Program-made: the position numbers and the translations under genes | Part shown: in pieces, positions 17,617 to 26,142 of the stretch | Position numbering within the stretch: the first letter of the stretch is position 1 | Layout: each line of letters opens with the position of its first letter | Assembly: GCF_029537735.1 (NCBI RefSeq) | Contig: NZ_JARPUQ010000001.1 | Span: forward strand, 840,696 to 904,695 | Direction of reading: 5' to 3' | DNA from: Robiginitalea aestuariiviva | GTDB taxonomy: Bacteria > Bacteroidota > Bacteroidia > Flavobacteriales > Flavobacteriaceae | Length of the DNA stretch: 64,000 nucleotides | Notes under the pieces: model-generated | Database searches by the model: none | What the model was told of the DNA's origin: nothing | Seen by the model: the letters and a program-made list of their open reading frames with translations, nothing else

Positions 17617-18378
17617 TTAGTCGACTGTCCCTTTGGGGCCGGCTTCCAGGTGTTTCAGGATCCGGGCCCGGACCTGGTCTTTCAACCGGTGCCGGTCTCC
17701 GTCCAGCAGGCCCGTGGTCTCCTGAAAGGACAATACCCGTACCCGGAGCGGGCCCGGTACCCCGGCAAAGAAACGAAAGGGAAAGCGGCGTTTGCAATCG
17801 TAGAAAACCATCGGTACAATCGGGATCTGGTGGGCAATTGCCAGGCGAAAGGCACCATCCTTAAAGACGTCCAGGATCACGGATTCATCCGGCACCCCGC
17901 CCTCCGGGAATATACAGATCCCAAGGCCCCGCTGGAGCCGCTGGTTGGCACGGCGATATACCGCAGACCGACTTCGGGCATCGGCCCGGTCTACCATAAT
18001 AGAAACCCGCTTGTAGAAAAACCCGAAAACAGGAATGCGGACCAGCTCTTTCTTTCCCACAAAAACAAACGGTATTTTGGAAACCCTCAACATCAGCATG
18101 ATGTCCAGCATACTGGTGTGGTTGGCCACCAGCATGTAACTCTTCCCTTTTTCCAGGGGTTGGTCAAACTCGATTTTCGGTACGCAGCCCATCCCGTAGA
18201 GGATGGTGGAGGCCCAAAGGTTGCGGGCCAGCCAGTAAAACTGGGGGAAAGTGCGTTCGGACAGGGTGGATAGGATCAGCAGGGGGGCGAAAAAGATAAT
18301 GGGGAGGGCTACCAGAAGGTAGAACCAAACCCGCCATAACGCCTGTGCCGCCCTGATCATCACACTCATGGTCTCCAA
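17617..18378 (-). CDS. plsC: 1-acyl-sn-glycerol-3-phosphate acyltransferase
   Basis: Adds the second acyl chain to lysophosphatidic acid in phospholipid synthesis. 253 residues. Membrane helix at about 15-38, acyltransferase motif NHTSMLD with H87 and D92, and FPEGG in place of the commoner FPEGT/S at motif III. A Met at residue 4 or 6 could also be the start. It stands alone, convergent with the anti-sigma-like gene, and divergent from trpS. Confidence 0.88.
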   Translation of the reverse strand: METMSVMIRAAQALWRVWFYLLVALPIIFFAPLLILSTLSERTFPQFYWLARNLWASTILYGMGCVPKIEFDQPLEKGKSYMLVANHTSMLDIMLMLRVSKIPFVFVGKKELVRIPVFGFFYKRVSIMVDRADARSRSAVYRRANQRLQRGLGICIFPEGGVPDESVILDVFKDGAFRLAIAHQIPIVPMVFYDCKRRFPFRFFAGVPGPLRVRVLSFQETTGLLDGDRHRLKDQVRARILKHLEAGPKGTVD

Positions 18379-18465
18379 ATGTAAGCAAATGGGGCATTTT
18401 GCGCATCCCTGTACCCATTAATGACGGGAATGTACCGTCCCGGCTGGCCTTTTTGCCCCCTTATA

Positions 18466-18496
18466 TTGGGGAATTGGCTGAAGGCCTTTACCTTTG
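18466..18496 (+). promoter_or_regulatory. predicted trpS promoter
   Basis: TTG (18466-18468), 20 nt, TACCTTTG (18489-18496): full agreement with the Bacteroidota vegetative consensus. The trpS ATG follows 25 nt later. It supports choosing the downstream ATG at 18522, since upstream in-frame starts would lie before the promoter. Confidence 0.75.
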
Positions 18497-18521
18497 CGCT
18501 TTACCCAAAGCCAAGAGCCTT

Positions 18522-19490
18522 ATGCCACGGATCCTTACCGGCATTCAAAGTACCGGCACGCCCCACCTCGGAAACATCCTGGGCGCCATACGCCCGGCCA
18601 TCGAAATGGCCGCCGGCCCCAGCAATGATTCCTACCTGTTTATTGCGGATATGCACTCCCTGACCCAGATCAAGGACGGGGAAACCCTTCGCAACAATAC
18701 CTATGCCACGGCTGCCACCTGGCTCGCTTTTGGCCTGGATATCGACAAAACTGTTTTTTACCGCCAGAGCGACGTGCCCCAGGTTACCGAACTGGCCTGG
18801 TATCTGGAGTGCTTTTTCCCGTACCAGCGCCTTACCCTGGCCCATTCCTTCAAAGACAAGGCGGACCGGTTAGAAGACGTCAATGCCGGGCTATTTACCT
18901 ACCCCATGCTCATGGCCGCAGACATCCTCCTCTACGATGCGGACATTGTGCCCGTGGGCAAGGACCAGTTGCAGCACCTGGAAATGACGCGCGACGTGGC
19001 CATGCGTTTCCACAACAAACTGGGGGAAACCTTTGTACTGCCCGAGGCGAAAGTGCAGGAGGAAACCATGTACATCCCCGGTACGGACGGCCAGAAAATG
19101 AGCAAGAGCAAGGAGAACACCATCGACCTCTTCCTGCCGGACAAAGCCCTGCGTAAACAGGTGATGGGGATTGTAACGGACAGCACCCCCCTGGAAGACC
19201 CCAAGGACCCGGATACCGATACCGTTTTTGCCCTCTACAGCACCCTGGCCCGCCCCGAACAGGTGAAAGAAATGCGGCGGAATTACGAGCAGGGCAATTA
19301 CGGATATGGCCATGCCAAGCAAGCCCTCTATCAATGCATCCTGGAGGAATTCGGCGAGGCCCGGGAACGGTTCCACTACTTTATGGACCATAAGGACCAG
19401 ATTGACGAGGCCCTTGAAAAAGGGGCGGAAAAGGCCCGGAAGGTAGCCAATGAAGTACTGGACCGGGTACGCACTAAACTGGGCTACTAA
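18522..19490 (+). CDS. trpS: tryptophan--tRNA ligase
   Basis: Class I aminoacyl-tRNA synthetase charging tRNA-Trp, 322 residues from ATG 18522 (MPRILTGIQSTGTPHLGN). The HIGH-type motif is HLGN at 15-18 and the KMSKS loop is at 192-196; both are intact. Earlier in-frame starts add 41 residues not seen in the family and lie upstream of the predicted promoter. Monocistronic by context, with divergent plsC on the left and convergent dprA on the right. Confidence 0.97.
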   Translation: MPRILTGIQSTGTPHLGNILGAIRPAIEMAAGPSNDSYLFIADMHSLTQIKDGETLRNNTYATAATWLAFGLDIDKTVFYRQSDVPQVTELAWYLECFFPYQRLTLAHSFKDKADRLEDVNAGLFTYPMLMAADILLYDADIVPVGKDQLQHLEMTRDVAMRFHNKLGETFVLPEAKVQEETMYIPGTDGQKMSKSKENTIDLFLPDKALRKQVMGIVTDSTPLEDPKDPDTDTVFALYSTLARPEQVKEMRRNYEQGNYGYGHAKQALYQCILEEFGEARERFHYFMDHKDQIDEALEKGAEKARKVANEVLDRVRTKLGY

Positions 19491-19500
19491 ATATTCCCAA

Positions 19501-19518
19501 ACCGACCGCCGGGTCGGA
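19501..19518 (+). promoter_or_regulatory. TetR-type palindrome
   Basis: ACCGAC, 6 nt, GTCGGA. This is the same half-site and spacing as the palindromes at 19628-19645 and 45263-45280, the latter next to the tetR gene. Inferred operator; 10 nt after the trpS stop. Confidence 0.45.
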
Positions 19519-19615
19519 AACTGAACCCATTATCGGATCGTTGTACCGGGAAAATTCCGATCAACACAGGCAAAAATCCCATAAAGGCGTATAAACCGGG
19601 CTATCCTTCCCTTTA

Positions 19616-19645
19616 AACCTTTGGCTAACCGACCGAAGCGTCGGT
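19616..19645 (+). promoter_or_regulatory. promoter-like element with TetR-type palindrome facing dprA
   Basis: AACCTTTG (19616-19623, one mismatch to TAnnTTTG) is followed after 4 nt by the perfect palindrome ACCGAC-N6-GTCGGT (19628-19645). The arrangement copies that in front of the tetR gene (GTTCTTTG, 5 nt, ACCGAT-N2-GTCGGT). Transcription from it would run antisense into the dprA 3' end. Confidence 0.4.
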
Positions 19646-19649
19646 GCCC

Positions 19650-20780
19650 TCATCCCTTCCGGGCATAGCGTTTTCCCGGATAGGGGCGGATATAGCCCCC
19701 CATTTCCAGCTGAAACAGGGCCAGGGCTACCGCTGAAACGGGAATCCCGCACCCCACGGCGATATCATCCAATTGCCGGGCGCCATCCCCTTCCAGAAAA
19801 CCCCAAACAGAAAGTGCCGTTTCCCCCAATTCTTCGGGTGGTGGCAAGGCTGCAGGTGCCAGGGGGCCTTCAGGGGCATGCCAGGGCAGGGCAGGGCCCA
19901 GATCCGCGGCTTGCTGCAGCAATTCCGCCTTTTGTTCGCGGATGAGCTTGTGGCATCCCGCACTGTTGGGGTCGGTTAGGCGCCCAGGCACGGCAAAAAC
20001 CTGCCGGTCGTATCCAAAAGCCAGGTCTGCGGTCACCAGGCTGCCGCCCTTTTCGGGGGATTCCACCACAATGGTGGCCTGGGCCATGCCTGCAATAATG
20101 CGGTTCCGCCTCAGGAAGAATCCCGGCTCCGGTGGGGTGCCGCTGGGAAATTCGGTTACAAAACCCCCACGAGACATCAGTTCGGCCTTAAACCGGTCGT
20201 GTTCGGGGGGATATATACGGTCCAGGCCATGGGCCAGGCAGGCTACGGTCTGCAGCCCTAGCCGTGCTGCTTCCCGCTGGGCACAGATATCCACCCCATA
20301 GGCATACCCGCTAATGATCAGGGGGTCATTCCCGGCCAAATCCCCCACCAGCCGCCGGCACATTTGGCCCCCGTAGGCCGTCATCCGGCGCGTGCCGACA
20401 ATGGCAATCGCGGGCCCTGTCGGGTTCAGATCCATTTCCCCCAAAGTGTAGAGCAGGATGGGGAAATCCGCACACTGCAACAACAACTGCGGGTATTCGG
20501 GGTGGGTAAAGGGCAGGCAACGTATACCTTTGGCGTGTACAAACGCCCATTCCTTGCGGGCCCGGTCCCGATACCGCGGCTGGCGCAATCCTTCCCGCGC
20601 TTTGGGGGATAACCGTACCCCCTCTGCCTGCAGATCCCGTTCAAATACCGCCCGGGCACTCCCGAAATGGCTAATCAGCCGCCTGGCCTGTACCGGGCCC
20701 AACCCGGGAATTAATTGCAGCCGGATAAATGCAAGGGTCTCTTCCTCCGCCAGTTGACCAAATATTTTACCCTTTCCCAC
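19650..20780 (-). CDS. dprA: DNA-processing protein DprA
   Basis: Loads RecA onto incoming single-stranded DNA during natural transformation. 376 residues. An N-terminal helical region contains the helix-hairpin-helix-like IPGLGPVQARRLISHF. The Rossmann-like DprA/Smf core (about 95-300) carries GTRRMTAYG, SGYAYGVD and the VESPEKGGSLVTADLA segment. A short C-terminal winged-helix-like domain (about 310-376, DIAVGCGIPVSAVALALFQLEMGG, a DprA_WH type) follows. Divergent from the HU-SPOR gene. A TetR-type palindrome ends 5 nt from its stop codon. Confidence 0.92.
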   Translation of the reverse strand: MGKGKIFGQLAEEETLAFIRLQLIPGLGPVQARRLISHFGSARAVFERDLQAEGVRLSPKAREGLRQPRYRDRARKEWAFVHAKGIRCLPFTHPEYPQLLLQCADFPILLYTLGEMDLNPTGPAIAIVGTRRMTAYGGQMCRRLVGDLAGNDPLIISGYAYGVDICAQREAARLGLQTVACLAHGLDRIYPPEHDRFKAELMSRGGFVTEFPSGTPPEPGFFLRRNRIIAGMAQATIVVESPEKGGSLVTADLAFGYDRQVFAVPGRLTDPNSAGCHKLIREQKAELLQQAADLGPALPWHAPEGPLAPAALPPPEELGETALSVWGFLEGDGARQLDDIAVGCGIPVSAVALALFQLEMGGYIRPYPGKRYARKG

Positions 20781-20813
20781 GTTAGTATTGTTGATAAAAC
20801 CTCCTGCCCCACG

Positions 20814-20844
20814 TTGCCGGAAAGGTTGAATTTTTCCATCTTTG
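20814..20844 (+). promoter_or_regulatory. predicted promoter of the HU-SPOR gene
   Basis: TTG (20814-20816), 20 nt, CATCTTTG (20837-20844), one mismatch to TAnnTTTG. The ATG is only 6 nt downstream, so the message would have a very short or no leader. Confidence 0.5.
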
Positions 20845-20849
20845 CCTAT

Positions 20850-21800
20850 ATGGGACTCTCCGAATACATCGATGCATTACTTTACAGGTACCCCTGTGTG
20901 GTAGTGCCCGCCTTTGGTGCATTCCTGACCCAAAATAAGCCCGCCTACCTGCAAAAAGAGAGCAGTACCTTCTATCCGCCTTCCAAGGCCCTCTCCTTTA
21001 ACGGGCAACTCAAGAGCAACGACGGCCTGCTGGTTAACCATATTGCCCAGGCGGAACAACGGCCTTTCGAAGAAATCCTGGAACGCGTACAGCAAAAGGC
21101 CCGCGAATGGAGCCGTACCCTCCATGCCGAGGGCGAACTGGAATTACTCCCCCTGGGAACCTTCAAAAAGGAAGCCGAGGGCAACATCCGGTTTGAACCC
21201 CGCAGCAAATCCAATTACCTGACTGCCTCTTTCGGGCTTGCCTCCCTGGTAGCCAACCCGGTAAGCCGGGAGGTCATGAAGGAAGAGGTCTCCGAAATGG
21301 AGCAGCGCATCCCCTTCTCCATTACCCCTGAAGCCCGCAACACCCCTGGGTTACGCCCGCTGTTAAAATACGCTGCGGTAGTCCTGCTGGCCCTTTCTGC
21401 CGGTATCAGCGGCTTTAGTTTTTATCAACAACAGGGCCTGCGGTACGAGCAGGTATGGAATGCCTCCGAGCAGGAAGTTACCCGTACCATTGAAGCAGCC
21501 ACCTTTTTCAGCACCAGCCCGCTGGAACTACCCGCCATCACCCTGGAATTGGAGCGACCCAAAGCCGAAAAGGTCCACCACATCATTGCCGGGGCTTTCC
21601 GGTACCGCCAAAATGCGGATAAGAAAATCCGGCAGTTGCAACGGCAGGGCTATGCGGAGGCCTTTTATGTGGGCACCAACCCCTATGGCTTACACCAGGT
21701 AGCCTACGGAAGTTACTCCGATGCGCAGGAGGCCCTGGCCGCCCTGCGGGAAATCAAGCGCACCGTATCCCCGGACGCCTGGCTGCTTTCCCAGAAGTAA
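20850..21800 (+). CDS. HU-CCDC81 and SPOR domain membrane protein
   Basis: 316 residues. Two N-terminal HU-CCDC81-type domains span about 1-130 (MGLSEYIDALLYRYPCVVVPAFGAFL, LLPLGTFKKEAEGNI). One membrane helix follows (about 171-190), then a C-terminal SPOR domain (about 242-316) with repeated AFRYRQNADKKIRQL and VAYGSYSDAQEAL segments. SPOR domains bind denuded glycan strands at division sites, and HU-like domains may contact DNA or protein in the cytoplasm. The chain could therefore link the nucleoid side to septal wall. The ATG at 20850 fits the family start; upstream codons overlap dprA. Confidence 0.88.
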   Translation: MGLSEYIDALLYRYPCVVVPAFGAFLTQNKPAYLQKESSTFYPPSKALSFNGQLKSNDGLLVNHIAQAEQRPFEEILERVQQKAREWSRTLHAEGELELLPLGTFKKEAEGNIRFEPRSKSNYLTASFGLASLVANPVSREVMKEEVSEMEQRIPFSITPEARNTPGLRPLLKYAAVVLLALSAGISGFSFYQQQGLRYEQVWNASEQEVTRTIEAATFFSTSPLELPAITLELERPKAEKVHHIIAGAFRYRQNADKKIRQLQRQGYAEAFYVGTNPYGLHQVAYGSYSDAQEALAALREIKRTVSPDAWLLSQK

Positions 21801-21828
21801 ATCCCTTTTCTCCTTCGCCCCGGGGGCG

Positions 21829-21836
21829 TATCTTTG
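21829..21836 (+). promoter_or_regulatory. predicted -7 element of the thioesterase gene
   Basis: TATCTTTG, an exact TAnnTTTG match 17 nt before the ATG. The -33 region is TTTTC rather than TTG, so the promoter is only partly supported. Confidence 0.45.
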
Positions 21837-21852
21837 CGCCAAAACCACCCGG

Positions 21853-22371
21853 ATGAACGCCAAGACACCCAGCGAATCCCGTACCGTGATGACGGACCTG
21901 GTCCTGCCCAGTGAAACCAACCCCCTGAACAACCTTTTCGGGGGCGAGCTCCTGGCGCGCATGGACCGGGCAGCCAGTATTGCGGCCCGCCGCCATAGCC
22001 GCCGGATTACCGTTACCGCGTCTGTTAACCACGTAGCGTTTAACCGCTCTGTGCCCCTGGGGAGTGTGGTTACCGTGGAAGCGGCCCTGTCCAGGGCCTT
22101 TAAGACCTCTATGGAGGTGTTTATAGACGTATGGATCGAAGACCGGTTTAGCGGGGAACGCACCAAGGCCAATGAGGCTATTTACACCTTTGTAGCGGTG
22201 GATGATACGGGCATCCCCACGGAGGTGCCCCCCATCCGGCCGGAAACAGACCTGGAAAAGGAGCGGTACGAAGCCGCCTTGCGGCGCAAGCAATTGAGCC
22301 TGGTACTGGCCGGCAAGATGAAACCCCACGATGCCACGGAGCTGAAGGCCCTTTTTATGGGCGGGGACTAA
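21853..22371 (+). CDS. acyl-CoA thioesterase (hotdog fold)
   Basis: 172 residues from ATG 21853 (MNAKTPSESRTVMTDLVLP). The conserved NPLNNLFGGELLARMDRAASIAA segment places the general-base Asp on the hotdog helix, as in YciA/BACH-type thioesterases. These hydrolyse medium- to long-chain acyl-CoA; chain preference is not inferable. The C-terminal 30 residues are charged. Convergent with the aldo/keto reductase gene, sharing 4 nt at the stop codons. Confidence 0.88.
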   Translation: MNAKTPSESRTVMTDLVLPSETNPLNNLFGGELLARMDRAASIAARRHSRRITVTASVNHVAFNRSVPLGSVVTVEAALSRAFKTSMEVFIDVWIEDRFSGERTKANEAIYTFVAVDDTGIPTEVPPIRPETDLEKERYEAALRRKQLSLVLAGKMKPHDATELKALFMGGD

Positions 22372-23204
22372 AAGTCGAAGGTATCCGGGTCCGGCCCGAA
22401 ACGGTGGCCGCGGTCCAGGGCGTCAATCCGCTGCATATCCGCTGGCGAAATTTCAAAATCAAAGAGGTCCGCATTCTCCAGGATGCGGGATTGGCGTGAA
22501 GACTTCGGGATGGTAGCCACCCCCTTTTGCAAATCCCACCGCAACACCAGCTGCGCCGGGGTCTTCCCGTAATGGCCGGCCATTTCCAGTAATTCCGGCT
22601 GGTCCTTTATCCGGCCCTGCATCAGGGGCGACCAGGCCTGGTACTGGATCTGGCACGCCTGGCAATACTCCAATAATTCCTGTTGCACCAGATACGGGTG
22701 GAATTCCATCTGGTTCACCATGGGGCGGATGCGGGAGGTTTCTTCCAGGGCTTCCAAATGGTGCTTCAGGAAGTTGCTGACCCCTATGGCCCGAACCCTT
22801 CCTTTCTTATAAAGCTCTTCCATCGCCCTCCAGGTATCCCGGAACTTGCCGCGTACCGGCCAGTGCACCAGATACAGATCCAGCACTTCCAGTCCCAGCT
22901 CCTCCATACTGCGCTCAAAGGCATCCAGGGTGCTGGCATACCCCTGGTCTGCATTCCAAACCTTACTGGTTACAAAGATGGCCTCCCGTGGCAGGGCACT
23001 TTCCCGGACCGCCTGCCCCACCCCGGACTCATTGCCGTAAAAACTGGCGGTGTCAATATTCCGGTACCCGGCCTCCAGGGCCCAGGCGATGGCCTGTTCT
23101 ACCTCCCCCCCGTTTTCGGAAAGGTATACCCCAAGCCCCAGGTAGGGCAGGGTAACCCCATTCTGCAAAGGGAAACCCCCTGAAATATCTGATATTATAC
23201 TCAT
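22368..23204 (-). CDS. aldo/keto reductase
   Basis: 278-residue NADPH-dependent reductase with a TIM barrel. The catalytic tetrad is readable: Asp and Tyr in NIDTASFYGNE, Lys in FVTSKVWN, His in LYLVHWP. The C-terminal IPKSSRQSRILENADLFDF segment holds the phosphate-binding residues. It resembles the 2,5-diketo-gluconate reductase / glyoxal reductase group; the physiological carbonyl is unknown. Starts 10 nt after the envC gene. Confidence 0.9.
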   Translation of the reverse strand: MSIISDISGGFPLQNGVTLPYLGLGVYLSENGGEVEQAIAWALEAGYRNIDTASFYGNESGVGQAVRESALPREAIFVTSKVWNADQGYASTLDAFERSMEELGLEVLDLYLVHWPVRGKFRDTWRAMEELYKKGRVRAIGVSNFLKHHLEALEETSRIRPMVNQMEFHPYLVQQELLEYCQACQIQYQAWSPLMQGRIKDQPELLEMAGHYGKTPAQLVLRWDLQKGVATIPKSSRQSRILENADLFDFEISPADMQRIDALDRGHRFGPDPDTFDF

Positions 23205-23214
23205 TGGTTTTGTA

Positions 23215-24447
23215 TTAAAGGCGATAGATCCATTCCTCCGGATTCAGGCGCGTAGCATCCCGATACAGATAAAATTTGAGCTGGGTAAGCCCATTAGACT
23301 GATTGGTATAAACCTCGCCGAGGGCCTCTTTAGCCTGTACCTTGTCGCCTTTCTTTACATAGAGTTGCGAGAGGTTGTAATAGGTGCTGATGTAGTTCCC
23401 ATGCTTGATTTGCACGCCCTTGTTACCCCCTGGTACGGCCAGGATGGCAATAACCTCCCCTTCAAAGACCGCCCGGGCTTTGGCCCCCTGGTCTGTGGCG
23501 ATAATGACCCCGTTGCTCTGGTGCTTGATGCCCGGATAAACCGCATCCTGGTATACGCCGTAACCCTGTTTCTTCACCCCCTTTTCCACGGGCCAGATCA
23601 GCCGGCCCTTGTTGGCCGAAAAATTGCTGGCCAGGGCACTGGCCTCGGGGGTAAGCGCGAAGGTACTGGCAGTACCGCCGCGGGCCCGGGATTCCCGGTT
23701 CGATTCGGCAATGGCCGAACGGATAAGGCGTTCAATCTGCCGGTCTATGGCACGGGCTTCCTTGCGTTTGGCTTCAATTTCGGCCGCATACCCGCTCTCG
23801 TTCTGGCGGATGGTCTTGAGCAATTCCTTCTGGTTTTGCACTTCGGCCATTAACTGATCCCGCACCCTGCGGTTCTGGGTAATGAGAAGCTCCTTTTCCT
23901 TCCGCTGGGCGGTCAGGTCTTGGTTCAGGGTGGTGAGTTCAGTGGTTTTTTCCTGGATTTCACGCCCCTGCCGCTCCCGGAATTGGGCGTATTGCTTCAT
24001 ATACTGCATCCGCTTAAAGGCCTGGTACCAGGATTCTGAGGATAGCAGGAAAAGCAACCGGTGCTGTTTGGAGCGGTTGCGATAGGATTTACGGATCATT
24101 TCGGCATAATCCGCCTTCAGGCGTTCCAGGTCTTCCCGCAGCTTACTGATGTTCCGGATGTTGGCATTGATGCGGCGGTTTAAGAGGTTGGACTGCTGGT
24201 TGGTGATTCGGATGAGTTGCTGCTGCCGGCTTATTTTCTGGTCCAGGGCCTCCATTTGGTCCAGGACACTCCCCTTTTGGCGACGTTCACTCAACAGCAG
24301 CCGGTTAATCTCCCGGATCTCCTGCTCTATCTGCGCTTTGCGGGCCTCTAAGGCCTTTTGTTCGGAGTTCTGGCCATAGGCGCCGGAGGCTGTCCATAAG
24401 GCTGCCAGCACGCATAAAACCGATGTATGCCTCCGCCAGGCGCTCAC
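23215..24447 (-). CDS. envC: murein hydrolase activator EnvC-like protein
   Basis: 410 residues. Signal peptide (ends near SGAYGQ), a long coiled coil (about 27-260, rich in E, K, Q, R and L heptads), then an M23/LytM domain (about 295-405). The zinc ligands look degraded: HxxxD is replaced by a SNGVIIATD-type sequence and the usual H in the YAHLS position is N (YYNLS). That matches EnvC-type activators, which switch on N-acetylmuramyl amidases instead of cutting wall themselves. Overlaps the DUF4292 gene by 4 nt. Confidence 0.88.
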   Translation of the reverse strand: MSAWRRHTSVLCVLAALWTASGAYGQNSEQKALEARKAQIEQEIREINRLLLSERRQKGSVLDQMEALDQKISRQQQLIRITNQQSNLLNRRINANIRNISKLREDLERLKADYAEMIRKSYRNRSKQHRLLFLLSSESWYQAFKRMQYMKQYAQFRERQGREIQEKTTELTTLNQDLTAQRKEKELLITQNRRVRDQLMAEVQNQKELLKTIRQNESGYAAEIEAKRKEARAIDRQIERLIRSAIAESNRESRARGGTASTFALTPEASALASNFSANKGRLIWPVEKGVKKQGYGVYQDAVYPGIKHQSNGVIIATDQGAKARAVFEGEVIAILAVPGGNKGVQIKHGNYISTYYNLSQLYVKKGDKVQAKEALGEVYTNQSNGLTQLKFYLYRDATRLNPEEWIYRL

Positions 24448-25220
24448 TTGGCTGCGATGGGGTTAAGGCCTTTGGGGATGCGATAGGGAAACCGCAAGTC
24501 CCGGTTGATTTCGACCTGTTTATAGGTAATCCCGATATCGATGCGCTGGTCCGCCTCAATGGCCGCAATATGTACCCGGTCCGGCACCACCTGCCCGGAA
24601 ACCTGCTGGTAGCTGGAATACCGGATCTCCATAAGGCGTCTGGCCTCCGGTTGGGAAAGTTGCTGGGATGCCAGACGGAAATAACTGGGTTCGATCTGGA
24701 AAAACAGCTTGTACAGGCCGGCCGCCACCCGGGGTTTTAACTCATATGCCTCTTCGGAATAGTCCAGGTCGTATTTGGCTTCCCGCAAATCCACGACAGC
24801 CTGGCCCAAAAGCAGATTCTGCAATTTCTCAAAATCGATTTCAGAACCCAAGAGGCCGCTCAGGTAATCGAAGTCCCCGTCAAAAAATTCGTTTTCCAGT
24901 TTGTTGTAAAAAGAGACCCGGGTGGGGGTTATATAGACTTTGACCACCCCCAGGGGGGCGCTCAGCCAGATGATTTCGTTCCGTTTCATCCGGAAGGATA
25001 CCGTTACGCTTTGTTCGGCTTCCCCATCGGAATAGTCTATGCCCATGCGGCCGCTCAGGGTTTTAAAATCGGAGCGGGCGGACATGTGGTTGCGGATCAC
25101 ATTGCGCACCGTTAATCGCGGGTCGATTTTAGCCCCGCCCAATACCTTGGTGGACCCGCAGGAGGAGGCCATGAAGACCAGAGTCAGCATCCAAATGGTA
25201 TTTCGAATCAGCGCTTTCAT
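24444..25220 (-). CDS. DUF4292 outer-membrane lipoprotein
   Basis: 258 residues with a lipoprotein signal (Cys21 in MASSC). The body shows the repeated beta-strand pattern of the LolA/LolB-like fold (LSGRMGIDYSDGEAEQSVTVSFRMKRNEIIWLSAPLG...VYITPTRVSFYNKLENEFF). DUF4292 proteins are thought to be distant LolB-like factors; role in lipoprotein insertion is a family-level guess. It sits between the TPR gene and envC with 4-nt overlaps on both sides, a tight envelope-related unit. Confidence 0.85.
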   Translation of the reverse strand: MKALIRNTIWMLTLVFMASSCGSTKVLGGAKIDPRLTVRNVIRNHMSARSDFKTLSGRMGIDYSDGEAEQSVTVSFRMKRNEIIWLSAPLGVVKVYITPTRVSFYNKLENEFFDGDFDYLSGLLGSEIDFEKLQNLLLGQAVVDLREAKYDLDYSEEAYELKPRVAAGLYKLFFQIEPSYFRLASQQLSQPEARRLMEIRYSSYQQVSGQVVPDRVHIAAIEADQRIDIGITYKQVEINRDLRFPYRIPKGLNPIAAK

Positions 25221-26131
25221 AATCCGGTTTTGATTTTATCGGCGTACCACTTTGCCTTTTCGGGATGGCCCAACAGGCGGTGCGCTTTTTCCAGGGCCTG
25301 GTACATACGGATGCCCCAGGCACCGGGTTCCAGCAAGAGGGATTCCCCGGTCTCCAGTTCCACAAGGGCTTCGGAGGCACGGTCCAGTTCCAAAAGGGCC
25401 AGTCCCCTGAAAAAGTAGAATTGGGGCTGCAGGGGGTAGCGCTCCACGGCTTCTGTAGCCCGGGCTAGCAGGGCAGGCCAGGCCTGCTCCTGTTCCAGGG
25501 TAGTGAGCTCCAGCACCCATTGTTCATCTTCGGAGGGAGCGGTTTTTTCTATGACCTGTTGGGCCGGGGTATCCGCCGCTAATTCAGGAACGGTTGCCAG
25601 TTGGGCCGCCCGTTGGCGAAGGGCCTGGATTGAGCCGGTTTCCGGAAGGCCTTCCAGATACGCCTGGGCTTCCTTCCCCTTTTCCTGTTCCACATACCAG
25701 CGGGCCAGGTTTTCCCGAACGGCTGGTTGCTCAAGAGGCACCCCCTGTATTTCCTTTTCGGTTTGATGGCGGGCCTGCAGTACCCGCATCAGGGTATGCA
25801 GGTACCAGTATTCCTCCGGCCGGGCCTTTACGGCAGCCAGGGCATGTTCCCGGGCTGCATCCCATTGCTGGGCCGCGGCCAGCACCCGGGCCAGTTCGTG
25901 GTCTACCACGGGGTTATCCGGTTCCATTTTCTGGCATTCGTACAACAGGTCCCGGGCCCGGTCGTAATTTTCGATCCCCTTTTCCCGTAAGGCTTCAAAA
26001 AAAGCTTCCTGAAAGGCATCCGTATAGGCCTCAAGGAAAAGTTCGGCGCTGGGTATATCCTGGGCATGGGAAACCCTTCCTGCGAGCATGCAGGCCAGTA
26101 GCATCCATATGCCAGGGTTTTGCACTTTCAT
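25217..26131 (-). CDS. exported tetratricopeptide-repeat protein
   Basis: 304 residues. Signal peptide (cleavage near SHAQ), followed by several TPR-like helix pairs rich in A, L, E and R (for example NYDRARDLLYECQKMEPDNPVVDHELARVLAAAQQ split over two helices). Likely a periplasmic scaffold for protein-protein contact; partners may be the DUF4292 lipoprotein and EnvC, which are encoded immediately downstream with a 4-nt overlap. No enzymatic motif is visible. Confidence 0.82.
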   Translation of the reverse strand: MKVQNPGIWMLLACMLAGRVSHAQDIPSAELFLEAYTDAFQEAFFEALREKGIENYDRARDLLYECQKMEPDNPVVDHELARVLAAAQQWDAAREHALAAVKARPEEYWYLHTLMRVLQARHQTEKEIQGVPLEQPAVRENLARWYVEQEKGKEAQAYLEGLPETGSIQALRQRAAQLATVPELAADTPAQQVIEKTAPSEDEQWVLELTTLEQEQAWPALLARATEAVERYPLQPQFYFFRGLALLELDRASEALVELETGESLLLEPGAWGIRMYQALEKAHRLLGHPEKAKWYADKIKTGL

Positions 26132-26142
26132 TGCGTTTATGC

